64,000 bases of DNA, from contig CAWGNG010000035.1 of assembly GCA_963823895.1 (NCBI GenBank), positions 1 through 64,000 on the forward strand, written 5' to 3'. The translations under genes and the position numbers were made by a program. This DNA is from G963675935 sp963823895. GTDB lineage: Bacteria > Planctomycetota > Planctomycetia > Pirellulales > Thermoguttaceae. Shown piece after piece: positions 51,092 to 60,337 of this stretch. Position 1 is the first letter of the stretch, and the number at the start of each line of letters is the position of its first letter. A model generated the notes under the pieces. It searched no databases. It worked only from the letters and a program-made list of their open reading frames with translations, and was not told the origin of the DNA.

Positions 51092-51450
51092 TTCAGGTCA
51101 CGCCTCAGATGCGGGTAGTGGTGGCCATCGAGCCAGCCGACTTTCGCCGCGGAATCGACGGTCTGGCCCGGTTGTGCAAGGAGGTGTTGAAGCATGATCC
51201 GTTTAATGGCTGGGTATTCGTATTCCGCAATCGAGCGGCGACGGCGGTAAAGATACTCGTTTATGACGGCCAAGGTTATTGGCTTTGCCACAAGCGGTTG
51301 TCGAGCGGCAAGTTCTCCTGGTGGCCGTCGGCTAAGAATGCGGCGGCCAGAACGCTGGCAGCCCATCAGTTGCAGGTTCTTCTTTCGGCGGGCAATCCGG
51401 AAGCGACGCAAGCGGCGCCTGCTTGGCGATCGGTGGGGCCGGCGGATTGA
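51088..51450 (+). CDS. tnpB: IS66 accessory protein TnpB (Orf2)
   Basis: A 120-residue protein with VVVAIEPADFRRGIDGLARL, then FNGWVFVFRNRAATAVKILV and DGQGYWLCHKRLSSGKFSWW, the same blocks as the TnpB at 12438 but clearly divergent. The ATG at 51088 overlaps the tnpA stop by four bases. Intact. Confidence 0.88.
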   Translation: MIQVTPQMRVVVAIEPADFRRGIDGLARLCKEVLKHDPFNGWVFVFRNRAATAVKILVYDGQGYWLCHKRLSSGKFSWWPSAKNAAARTLAAHQLQVLLSAGNPEATQAAPAWRSVGPAD

Positions 51451-51584
51451 CGCGGCGATTGGCGGCGGTGCCCGCGAAATCGCGGCAAATCGCTCTTTCC
51501 ACGCTTTGCGGATGCGCGTTATTCTGCGCCCGCTTGAAATGAACGCCATAGTGGTTTTCGTCGGCCTCCGTTGCTGGTATCATC

Positions 51585-53293
51585 ATGCCAACGAAGCTTT
51601 CGACCATCGAGATCGACATGAGCCAGTTGGAAGACGCTCTGCGGCAAGCCGAGAAAAAACTCGACGAGAAGGATTATGCGATCCTCAGGGCGGTGGTGGA
51701 TGCCTACGACACCATCGCCGAGTTAGTGGACGACAAGAACACCACGATCGCTCGCTTGCGGAAGCTGCTTTTCGGTTCGCGGACCGAGAAAACGAAGACG
51801 GTGATCGGCGGCGGCAAGGATTTGGCGTCGCCGCGGTCGGCATCTGCGGCCGTTTCGACTGCCGTGGTGTTGGCGCCGGAAGACGCGGCGAAAACGCCTG
51901 CCAAAGGACACGGCCGCAACGGGGCCGACGCCTACGCCGGGGCGGAGAAGGTTGCGGTGCCTCACGAGTCGCTCCAGCCGGGTGACGCCTGCCCGAAGTG
52001 CGACAAGGGCACAGTTTACGAGACGGGCCGGCCGGGCGTGCTGGTTCGATTGGTGGGGCAGGCCCCGATTCAGGCCAAGATTTACGAACTGCAGAAGTTG
52101 CGGTGCAACTTGTGCGGCGTCGTCTTCACGGCCCAGTCGCCCGACGAGGTGGGCCCGGAAAAGTATGATGCAACGGCGGGCAGCATGATCGCCTTGCTGA
52201 AGTACGGAACCGGGATGCCCTTCAACCGCGAGGAGAAGCTACAAGGAAGCTTGGGCATTCCGCTGCCGGCTTCGACCCAATGGGAGATCGTTCACGCCAA
52301 GGCCGAGAAGATCGAGCCGGCTTTCGCGGAATTGATTCGCCAGGCGGTGCAAGGCGAGGTGGTTTTCAATGATGATACGACGGTCAAGATTCTGGAAGCT
52401 GATGGGCGCACGAGCCAAGGAAGAGACTTTCGCCGCAGAGGCTGCCGACACTTCAGCCGAGGGCTCGGCGAAGAAACCGCCGGCCGAGTGCAAGGGCATG
52501 TTCACTTCGGGCGTTGTTTCCAGCAAGGAAGACCGCAAGATCGCCCTGTTTTTCAGCGGGCGTCAACACGCGGGCGAGAATCTGGCGGACGTGCTGATCG
52601 AGCGTGCCGAATCGTTGGCCGCGCCGATTCAGATGTGTGATGCCTTGCCGCGGAATTTGCCTGGGGAGCTGGCGACGATCGTGGCCCACTGTCTGGCCCA
52701 CGGACGGCGGCAGTTCGTGGAAGTGGCGGAACGTTTTCCCGAGGAGTGCCGGCACGTGTTGGAAGCGCTCGCCGTGATTTACAAGAATGACGGCATCGCC
52801 CGAGAGCGAAATCTGTCGCCGCAGGAACGATTGCTCTTCCACCAGGCCGAGAGCGGCCCGGTGATGGAAGAACTTCACGCCTGGCTTGTCCGACAATTCG
52901 AGCAACGGTGCGTCGAGCCAAACTCGTCGTTGGGCAGCGCGATTTCGTACCTGTTGAAACACTGGGAGCGGCTGACGTTGTTCCTCCGCGTGGCCGGTGT
53001 GCTGCTGGACAACAACGTGTGCGAACGTGCGCTGAAAGCGGGCGATCCTGCACCGCAAAAACGCCTTGTTCTACAAGACGTGCCACGGCGCGGAGGTGGG
53101 GGATTTGTTTATGAGCCTGATCCACACCTGCGAACTGTGCGGCGCGAACCCGTTCGACTACCTGACTGAGCTTGAGCGGCATGCGGGCGAGTTATCCGCC
53201 AATCCAGAGCACTGGATGCCGTGGAACTATCGAGACGCGCTGGAGAGCAAAGGAACGCGACATGTCAAAACACCGTCCGAAGAAAGCCGTTAA
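51585..53293 (+). CDS. tnpC: IS66 transposase TnpC (two one-base frameshifts)
   Basis: The first frame has a coiled-coil and KLLFGSRTEKTKTVIGGG, a zinc pair CPKCDKGTVYE...RCNLCGVVF and EVVFNDDTTVKILEADG with the first catalytic acidic residues. Near 52411 the frame changes, giving KEETFAAEAADTSAEGSAKK, the second acidic block around MFTSGVVSSKEDRKIALFFS, and LFLRVAGVLLDNNVCERAL with the last acidic site. Near 53041 it changes again: ILHRKNALFYKTCHGAEVGD through TELERHAGELSANPEHWMPW. Joined, about 568 residues. Probably indel errors. Confidence 0.75.
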
Positions 53294-53840
53294 GACGGCA
53301 GATTCCGCGGCTAGGCTGCGTAAGGCATTGGCGAAACGCAGCAAAGGCGACCTGATCGACGTTCTGCTGGAATTGGCGAAAGATGACCGCACGATTCTCC
53401 GCCAACTCGACGCCAGATTCGAGTTGCAGGCCCCGGCCGAAGAACTGGCTGCCGCGACGCGGCAAGCCATCGCCGACGCGACCGACTTCGACGAACGAGA
53501 CATCAACCGCAATTTCAGCTACGACTACGCGGCCTATGAAGCGGTGAAACGCAACCTAAGCCGATTGGTCGATCTGGGACAGTTGCGGCCGGCGATGGAG
53601 CTTTCGCTGGATTTGATGAAGCAAGGGAGCCAGCAGGTGGAAATGAGTGACGAGGGAATGATGATGGCAGACATCGAGGAGTGTTTCGCGGTGATCATCA
53701 AGGCCCTGAAGAAGTGCGACCTGCCGCCGGCCGAGATCATCGCATGGTGCGAGGGAATGACGGCAACCGACAGCGTGGGCTTCATCTGTGACGAGGAACT
53801 TGGGGCACTGCGAAACCACATTGAGGCGTCACGGTCGTGA
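53262..53840 (+). CDS. passenger protein of the IS66 element
   Basis: A 192-residue protein that starts MSKHRPKKAVKTADSAARLR and contains LIDVLLELAKDDRTILRQLD, FSYDYAAYEAVKRNLSRLVD and DIEECFAVIIKALKKCDLPP. The start overlaps the end of tnpC by 32 bases, and the gene lies inside the element's terminal repeats, so it travels with the IS. It is helical and I do not recognise a catalytic motif. Perhaps a DUF6880-like family; uncertain. Confidence 0.58.
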   Translation: MSKHRPKKAVKTADSAARLRKALAKRSKGDLIDVLLELAKDDRTILRQLDARFELQAPAEELAAATRQAIADATDFDERDINRNFSYDYAAYEAVKRNLSRLVDLGQLRPAMELSLDLMKQGSQQVEMSDEGMMMADIEECFAVIIKALKKCDLPPAEIIAWCEGMTATDSVGFICDEELGALRNHIEASRS

Positions 53841-53943
53841 CACCTCGCCTCGTACCTCTCGTCGCCGATCCCGTGGCGGCACATCGCGTCTGGCATCGCC
53901 CTCCGATCATCGACCGTCCGTCGCCGTCACCACCGCCCGGCGA

Positions 53944-54865
53944 TCAAAGATTTTTCACGGCTGCCGCAAGGACACTCCAGGCGGCTTTCTCGTCGATGAC
54001 GGGTTTGGCGTTGGGACGCTTGCGGCGTTTTTCGACGGTGAGCCGCGGGGGCTCGGGGATCGTGTGGGCGGTGTCGCAGTAGGGCGGGGGCAACTTGCCG
54101 GCGTGCTTCATGCGGTGAAACCAGCGTGTCGCCCGCCAGTAGTGCTCGAACGGGCTCCCCTTGCCGGTGCCGTTGCCATCCCCGTTGCCATTCCCATCCC
54201 CGTTCCCATCCTTGTGCTGCACTTGGCCCCACAACAGCCCGCGATGATCTTTGATTCCGCGGTCCCAGAAATCGGCGACCACAAGCACCACGTCCTCACC
54301 TTTGCCCAGCCGCTCGGCAATCTCGGCGATGTACGCCAACTGCTGCATGTCCCACTCGCTCCGCTTGCCCACCTTGCGGGTGCCGAAGCCAGCGCGGTTA
54401 CATGCCAGTCCTTGCTGCCGGCGCCGCTGAAAGCGCCTCGGCCGTGCGCTCGCCGATCATGTCGGCCTCGAATTGGGCCAATCCGGCGAAGAAGATCACC
54501 ACCAACCGCCCCACGGTGCTGTCCATGTCGATGTTCTGGCCGCCAAGGAATTGAATCACGATGACGCGCACGTTCCGCTTGGCGAACTGCTCCAACGTGT
54601 CGAGAATGTCTCTGGCAGTTCGGCCCAGCCTGTCCAACTTCGTCACCACAAGCACGTCGCCGGGTTGGGCGTGAAGGAGGAGCCAGCGGCCTTGGGGCCG
54701 ATGCCGAAAGTCTGTGGTCCGGCCGGAAGTGCCCAGCGGCTCGTCGAGGATCGTCGGCTCGGGCAGTTGCACGGCGGCGCAGTGCTTGCGGATCATCTCC
54801 GCCTGGACTTCGGGCGACGCCTGCTGTTTCCGCGTGCTGGCGCGGGTAATGCCGTAGACCGTCAT
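53944..54865 (-). pseudogene. serine recombinase (resolvase/invertase type), frameshifted
   Basis: From ATG 54865: TVYGITRASTRKQQASPEVQ with the catalytic Ser, then DVLVVTKLDRLGRTARDILD and AGLAQFEADMIGERTAEAL, the resolvase catalytic domain. A one-base break near 54430 shifts the reading to RRRQQGLACNRAGFGTRKVG and EWDMQQLAYIAEIAERLGKG, the recombinase continuation. It then has a Gly/Asn/Asp repeat linker (GNGDGNGNGDGNGTG) and an odd C-terminus that ends inside the right end of IS66 element 2, so the native end is lost. It would act on DNA as a site-specific recombinase. Confidence 0.66.
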
Positions 54866-54913
54866 GGCGTATTATCTCCTTCTTCTGGGGTTCAGTAGTC
54901 CGCGCAGAAAACG

Positions 54914-54994
54914 GCCGTGTGCGGGCAGCCTGCAACCGCGTAGGAGTTCGGTGGCAGGCGATCGACGTACCCCTACGCCCAGCCCGCACACGGC
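54914..54994. repeat. inverted repeat upstream of the serine recombinase
   Basis: GCCGTGTGCGGGC at 54914-54926 and its exact complement at 54982-54994, with a second inner pair GCGTAGGAG/CCCCTACGC. It sits about 50 bases upstream of the recombinase start. It may be a recombination site or operator; not testable by eye. The following 280 bases to 55275 contain no gene. Confidence 0.55.
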
Positions 54995-55275
54995 ACGAAA
55001 CCCGCTTGTCACACTTCTTGGACGGACGAGCGAACGGAACTGGGGGAGTTCACATGGCCGTTCGTCGCTACCCAGCGCCCGAGCGCCCGCGGCAAGGCGA
55101 AGCGGCAGCGGGAAGCAATCGTCTGCCCGGCGTAAGGGTGAAGAGGGCGAAGAGAGGGAGAGGGGAAAAGGCGGTTGGGGAGGGTGAGGGCGAGGCGGGT
55201 GTACTGCACCTGTTACGTGGCCACAGTCATTCCTCTACCACTTTAAGCTCCGCACCAGGACAGGATTACGGGAAA

Positions 55276-55407
55276 CAGGGCCGATCAGTTTTCGGTGGCG
55301 TTGGGGTGCCAGTTGTACTGCCGCCCCTGAATTCGCGGCGTTTTCCGGGGGTGGCAGTGCAACTGCACCCCAACAAGCGTCCCAAATTGAAAAACTGATT
55401 GGCCCTG
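55276..55407. mobile_element. 132-bp MITE with 10-bp target duplication
   Basis: Ends are CAGGGCCGATCAGTTTT and the complement of AAAACTGATTGGCCCTG (one mismatch). TTACGGGAAA flanks both sides (55266-55275 and 55408-55417). The interior holds two GGGGTGGCAGT-type palindromes (55300-55329, 55348-55374). The CAGGGCC ends and 8-10-bp duplications recall the ISAs1 family, so an ISAs1-like transposase elsewhere may mobilise it; this is inference. Confidence 0.8.
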
Positions 55408-55503
55408 TTACGGGAAATGGGATACTTGACGGTGGCAGGTCGGGGCATTAGGCTAGAGTGCCTATGAAGGGGTGCCGGGCCAGTTGCCTTACGGGGTGAC
55501 GGT

Positions 55504-56697
55504 ATGCTCGATCGACGATCATCCGAACGGCTTTCCATGCTGCGGTTTCCGCTAATCGTCGGCGTTGTGTTCATACACGCGGGCTATAACGTCGGTGTGA
55601 GCTATGGCGAACTGGCCGCGGCAAACGGCGGCGTTGCCGAGTTCGTTGAGAATCTTATTTCACAAGGGGTGGCGCAAACAGCAGTTCCCCTGTTCTTCCT
55701 GATGTCCGGGTATTTTTTCTTCCTCGGATTCGACGCGTCCAGAAAGGCATACCAGGAGAAGCTAAGCACGAGAACGAGAACGTTGCTGATTCCGTTCTTG
55801 CTCTGGAATCTCGCCTTGCTGTTAGGGATTGCGATCGCTCAAGCAATGCCTGGAAGCCGCCCCTTCTTATCCGGTAAGAACGCTCCGATAGCAAGCTACG
55901 GGATCGTTGACTGCGTTGCCGCTATCTTTGGCATCGGAAGAGACCCAATTGGGTTTCAGTTCTGGTTCATTCGAGATCTCATGCTTCTCGTCCTGCTAAC
56001 GCCAGTCATTGGCTGGGCCAACAAGCACGCGCCGCTGCTTTTTCTTGGCGTTCTATCGGTTGGTTGGCTGATACCGTTTGGTCCGTTTCATTTGCGGTCA
56101 AGTGAGGCTCTTCTGTTTTTCTCGCTGGGGGCCTATTGCGGAACACGCAAGAAAAGTCTGTTTGCCTTGGACAAATATGCGGCGTTCTTTCTGGCAGCCT
56201 ACGCGATTCTGCTCGTCGCCGGCGCACTGTTCCGGAAAGAGGCGTTTGCCCACCACCTGTACAGACCGAGCATCGCGATCGGCGTCGCTGCCGTGCTGTG
56301 TTCGACGAAGTATCTTGCGAGGTCGGCGCGAGTGAGCCGCGTTTTGTTGTCGCTTGACGGAGTCAGCTTCTTTGTCTTCGCAGCCTTTGAGCCGCTATTT
56401 CTCATCATGCACAAAGTAACATCTGGCGTTCTGAGGCCAGAATCGTCAGCGATGCTGCTCGCTATATATTTCACTCTTCCAATTCTCGTGATTACGTTTC
56501 TGCTATTCGTATTTCGCGTTTTGTCGCGAATATCACCGAGAGTGCTGGGATTCGCGACGGGCGGGCGTGGACTCGGGAGGAACGTTGCCGAGGGTGAAAG
56601 CATCGGAATTGCCATTCGCGTTCATGCGGCCACTTCCTCCCCACACCGCAATTCCAGCGCCCCGCCCAAGGCCGTCATTGCCCGCCGCATCGAGTAA
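55504..56697 (+). CDS. acyltransferase family membrane protein
   Basis: A 397-residue polytopic protein with about 10 hydrophobic segments, for example FPLIVGVVFIHAGYNVGVSY (the family's N-terminal RxxH-type segment), AVPLFFLMSGYFFFLGFD and LMLLVLLTPVIGWANKHAPL. The family (acyltransferase 3, OafA/WecH-like) O-acetylates surface sugars at the inner membrane. The LFFLMSGYFFF block is the usual FFxLSGF motif. The last 35 residues, over the neighbouring minus-strand gene, are polar and may be an extension. The ATG at 55504 is the first in frame. Confidence 0.8.
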   Translation: MLDRRSSERLSMLRFPLIVGVVFIHAGYNVGVSYGELAAANGGVAEFVENLISQGVAQTAVPLFFLMSGYFFFLGFDASRKAYQEKLSTRTRTLLIPFLLWNLALLLGIAIAQAMPGSRPFLSGKNAPIASYGIVDCVAAIFGIGRDPIGFQFWFIRDLMLLVLLTPVIGWANKHAPLLFLGVLSVGWLIPFGPFHLRSSEALLFFSLGAYCGTRKKSLFALDKYAAFFLAAYAILLVAGALFRKEAFAHHLYRPSIAIGVAAVLCSTKYLARSARVSRVLLSLDGVSFFVFAAFEPLFLIMHKVTSGVLRPESSAMLLAIYFTLPILVITFLLFVFRVLSRISPRVLGFATGGRGLGRNVAEGESIGIAIRVHAATSSPHRNSSAPPKAVIARRIE

Positions 56698-56948
56698 TTC
56701 CCGTTGCGCCAGCCCATTTGCTCCATCCCCAGCGGCATGGGAACATTGGCACCGGCTTCCTGCTGCCAAATCCAGGCCAGCCGCTCCTGGCAGGCTTTCG
56801 CAAACGTGGGACCGGCGGAGAAGGGGAAGACCTCGAACCGCTGCAAGAGCGCCTGCTCTTGCGTAAGCTTTCCACCGGCAAGCTGCGCCAAGACGTGCGC
56901 GTTCCACTCACGGTCAGAAACGATCGGGGATGCTGTTGCGATAGCCAT
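56622..56948 (-). CDS. hypothetical protein, 108 residues
   Basis: MAIATASPIVSDREWNAHVL, then ALLQRFEVFPFSAGPTFAKA and MEQMGWRNGNYSMRRAMTAL. AGGAG lies about 9 bases before the ATG at 56948, which supports this start over a longer frame to 57158. The function is unknown. Its 3' end overlaps the acyltransferase gene on the other strand. Confidence 0.52.
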   Translation of the reverse strand: MAIATASPIVSDREWNAHVLAQLAGGKLTQEQALLQRFEVFPFSAGPTFAKACQERLAWIWQQEAGANVPMPLGMEQMGWRNGNYSMRRAMTALGGALELRCGEEVAA

Positions 56949-58795
56949 CGCTAAGACTCCTACGGTAAAGGTTTGATCTATCCGGCGGCAACGTGCCGCC
57001 CGCCGTTTTTTTGGCCGTCGCAATTCTGGAAATCGGTCAAGGCGCACCGAAACGGGGGGCGTGAAAAACGACAAGATGTTTCCCGCGCACCCGCGCGGTT
57101 GATTGCAAGAAAAGTTCCGCGGCGAAGTGGACACTTTGGCGACCCCCGAAACGCGCAAATAGTTCCCGCAGGCGCGCAGTCGCGCGGCACAATCTCACGC
57201 TTGCGGGCACGCCGATGTTTCGCGCGCTCACGCATACGCGGAGCCTCGACAATGGCAACGGCAAGAGCGGGAAAACGGCCGAAATCGGCCGAAATCGCGT
57301 GAATCGACCATCGGCCGAAAACGGCCGCGGCAACGTGGCCAGCATCGCGCCGCTTGCGTCGCAACGGCCGTTTTGGCCCCGGAATGCGACGATCGGTCGA
57401 AACGCAAACCGGGCGATTCCAAGGCCGTCAAAATCGCAATCGGCCCGCTCTACGCGGAGCCGCGCACGGCTACATGCGTATAGACGTGTACAGAAAAGCA
57501 TGACATTGCGCAACGTCAATGGCACAGTCGGCAGTCGTGTTTCGACGGCCGAAAAGCGTCAACGTTCGTTTCGACTTTTGCGGGAGCACGTGGTCTAGCT
57601 GCGCTTGTAGGGCATCGCGCGAGCAGTCATCCACAGCGCCAGGGGTCCCACTTCCCGCCGGAAAATGAACCAACCCCCCCGGCTCATAGCGCGCATAGCG
57701 CCGCCAAACACGCCGCTTCGCCCAGAAAGGCGGTAACCGGTGGCGCTCGACGGCTCGCATCCTAGAGGAGGGGGTGTAGAGGAAGCGGGCCAGGCGGAAG
57801 AAGAGAGACAACTGCAAATTGGGTGGTGTTTATCTGGGTGGTGTCAAATCTCAAATGCAACGCTGTAAGATGCGGCGGGTCGTGAAAACCAGCATCTGTC
57901 ACCAACCGTCAAGCTGGGAAAGATCGGGAAAACAAGGTGTTTGGCCTCGGGGAGCCTCTCAAGTGCCGCAAATGGCTCGAAAACCAGGTCTTTCTGATCG
58001 TTGCATTTTAAACAGCCCTGGCAGCGCACGCCACCAGGGCCTTACGGGCCATTCACCCGCCCTAGCCCGGCTATTCCTTGTCGGGTTGCGTCCCCGCAGA
58101 GCCCGACTCCGCTTCACCGGACAAAACCATTATAGAACAAGAGAGGAACGGACGGAGAGAGAACGACGGTTGCATCGGCCCTTCCTCCGGGAAGAGGCCC
58201 TCGCAGACGCTGATGCCAGTCTGAGTGTCCCCGTGGACTCGGCCTTGGTTGCCGAGCGTAATTCTGATTGAGACGGCTGGCGTTTGCGAGACGGTCGCAG
58301 AAGAATACTCGGTGTCAGGCCCTTACGGGCTTGACCGGCTGCCGGTTTCGGCAGACGGATTCACGAAGGGATGGATAGGGGTGCCGCCGCACGAGAAAAG
58401 AACGGCGCGAACAACCTCGCAACAAAATGACCGCGACAACCACGTTCCAAAACCGATTCCTCAACGAGTCCCAAACGAAAGTGATCGAAAAGAAGCCCTA
58501 CCGGGCTTCGGCGCGAACCGTGCGCGAAAAAATCCGCCAGGCGGCCCTTGACACAAAAGGCTCTTTCAGGGACGGGACACAATACTGACTGTGGCGGTTT
58601 GCGCGACTCCAACGGCTGACCTCCTCTCTCGGACGACAACACGCGCGTGACCATCACCCCCGATCGCTCGGTTAGGGTTGCGCTTCCAGGTGGCCGAGGA
58701 ACGCGATGCTGACACTCTATGAGAGCGTACCCGTTTTGTCAATAATAGTAGTACGTTCCTGTCCCTTTCCTGCCTCTGATATATCGATTCACCAC
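56949..58795. other. 1.85-kb gene-poor region
   Basis: I could not support any gene here. Frames on both strands are Arg/Pro-rich and lack family features. Between about 57270 and 57400 there is a cluster of GGCCGAAA/CGGCCGTTTT motifs, including the palindrome CGGCCGAAATCGGCCG. From about 58000 to 58560, runs such as CCTTACGGGC recur twice. No tRNA or structured RNA was recognised. Confidence 0.4.
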
Positions 58796-59845
58796 ATGCC
58801 CCAGGCTCTGTCGCAACTTCGTCTCGGACCGGTGGCGATCGACTTCCCGGTCGTGCAGGCGGCGCTGAGCGGATACAGCGATTGGCCGATGCGGGTGATT
58901 GCGCGGCGGCTGGGGGCGGCATATACGGTTTGCGAGGTGATGCTCGATCGGTTCATCGTCAACGTGACGAAGGGCCGCAAGGCGAAGCGGTTTCTGCGGA
59001 TTGGCGACGACGAGCATCCGTGCGGTGCGCAGTTGATGGGGGCCGTGCCCGAGGAGTTTCCGCCGGCGGCAATGGAACTTGTCGCCGCCGGGTTCGACGT
59101 GATCGATCTGAACTTCGCCTGCCCGGTGAAGAAGGTGCTGGGGCGTTGCCGCGGCGGGTTCCTGTTGAGCGATCCCGAGACGGCACTGGCGATCGTCGGC
59201 CAAGTCCGCGACGCGCTGCCGCCCGGCATCCCGCTGACGGTAAAGATGCGCCGCGGCATGGACGAGAGCCAGCAAAGCCGCGACAACTTCTATACGATCT
59301 TCGACGGCGCGTTCTGGCTGGGCGCGGTGGCGGTCACCGTCCACGGCCGCACCGTGCGGCAGCGCTACGAGGGAGCGAGTTCGCGGGAGTTTCTGGCCGA
59401 AGTCAAGCGGCACGCCGGCGAGCGGACCGTGCTCGGCAGCGGCGACCTCTTTACCGCCCGCGATTGCCTCGACATGCTCGCTACGACGGGCGTGGACGGC
59501 GTTTCGGTGGCGCGCGGGGCGATCGGCAACCCGTGGATTTTCGAGCAAGCCCGGGCGTTGGCCGCCGGGGTCGTGCTGCCGCCGCCGAGCCTGCACCGGC
59601 AGCGCGAGGTGATCGCCGAACACTATCGGCTGTCGGAAGAGATTTACGGCCCGAGCCGTTGCTGCCGCGTCATGCGGAAGTTTGGAATCAAGTACGCCCG
59701 GCTGCACCCGCAATCGCGGCAGGTGCGCGACGCCTTCGTTGCCGTCACGCAGCCGGCTCATTGGCGGGCGGCCCTCGACCGCTGGTACGCCGAGGATCTG
59801 CCGGGCGTCGAGCCGCCGCCGCCGATCGACGGGTTCTACGGCTGA
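58796..59845 (+). CDS. dus: tRNA-dihydrouridine synthase
   Basis: A 349-residue flavoprotein that reduces uridines in the tRNA D-loop. Motifs: VVQAALSGYSDWPMRVIARR, CGAQLMGAVPEEFPPAA, DLNFACPVKKVLGRCRGG with the catalytic Cys, VAVTVHGRTVRQRYEG (FMN/RNA region) and GVSVARGAIGNPWIFEQARA phosphate-binding loop. It is Dus family; the specific class (DusA/B/C) is not clear. I choose ATG 58796 because the longer frame adds an unlikely N-terminus. Confidence 0.9.
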   Translation: MPQALSQLRLGPVAIDFPVVQAALSGYSDWPMRVIARRLGAAYTVCEVMLDRFIVNVTKGRKAKRFLRIGDDEHPCGAQLMGAVPEEFPPAAMELVAAGFDVIDLNFACPVKKVLGRCRGGFLLSDPETALAIVGQVRDALPPGIPLTVKMRRGMDESQQSRDNFYTIFDGAFWLGAVAVTVHGRTVRQRYEGASSREFLAEVKRHAGERTVLGSGDLFTARDCLDMLATTGVDGVSVARGAIGNPWIFEQARALAAGVVLPPPSLHRQREVIAEHYRLSEEIYGPSRCCRVMRKFGIKYARLHPQSRQVRDAFVAVTQPAHWRAALDRWYAEDLPGVEPPPPIDGFYG

Positions 59846-59957
59846 CAACGATGGAGCGCGAGCACCGGAAGCGCGGGCGTCTCACCCGCGAGCTGGTATG
59901 GGATTCTGCGTGAAAGGGGCAGGCGCAAGTCCCGCCCGGCAGGCGGGACCTACTTGC

Positions 59958-60260
59958 TTACGTCAATAACGTGCCGACTTCCTGTCGCAATCGCTGCTCG
60001 ATCGCCCCCTTGAAGAACGCCGCGGCAATCGGGAGTTCGGCGTCCACTTTGACCTGATCGGGGGCGACGGCGACCGTGCCGCTAACGCCCATTCCCATCG
60101 CCTTCAATGCGAACGAGAGCGTGTGGTCGCGCCACTCCTCGCGAAGGTTGCTTACGCGGCTCTGATGTTCGGCCAGCGCCGCGGCAAGCTTCTCTTTCAA
60201 GCGTCGTGTGGCTTCTTCCAAACCGAGCGAGTGCGGCATTTCAAATGTGATGCGTGGCAT
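59958..60260 (-). CDS. polyhydroxyalkanoic acid system family protein
   Basis: A 100-residue protein MPRITFEMPHSLGLEEATRR, with EEWRDHTLSFALKAMGMGVS, VAVAPDQVKVDAELPIAAAF and FKGAIEQRLRQEVGTLL. The strand-helix pattern and HSLG...A..R match the PHA_gran_rgn family of small proteins often near polyester-granule genes; its function is not well defined. No PHA synthase lies in the window. It is downstream of the isomerase gene on the same strand. Confidence 0.72.
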   Translation of the reverse strand: MPRITFEMPHSLGLEEATRRLKEKLAAALAEHQSRVSNLREEWRDHTLSFALKAMGMGVSGTVAVAPDQVKVDAELPIAAAFFKGAIEQRLRQEVGTLLT

Positions 60261-60337
60261 GGGGGGGCAGGGGGTTAGGGGGCAGAGATCAGGGGCCAGG
60301 GATTGGGAAACAGCCGCTTGCGGCTTCGCAGAAAGTT

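Larger units (their letters stand above)
50562..53976 (+). mobile_element. second IS66-type element carrying an extra gene
   Basis: About 3.4 kb, bounded by AGTGTCCTTGCGGCA at 50562-50576 and its reverse complement at 53962-53976 (15 perfect, then CGTG and scattered matches). It holds tnpA, tnpB, tnpC and a passenger gene, all on the plus strand. No target duplication is visible: the flanks are a truncated RidA-like frame on the left and the end of a serine recombinase gene on the right, which suggests an adjacent deletion after insertion. tnpA and tnpC are broken. Confidence 0.78.

Noticed and set aside
57215..57598. Possible basic protein in the gene-poor region
   Set aside because: Arg/Asn-rich low-complexity frame driven by the GGCCGAAA motif; no Shine-Dalgarno, no family.
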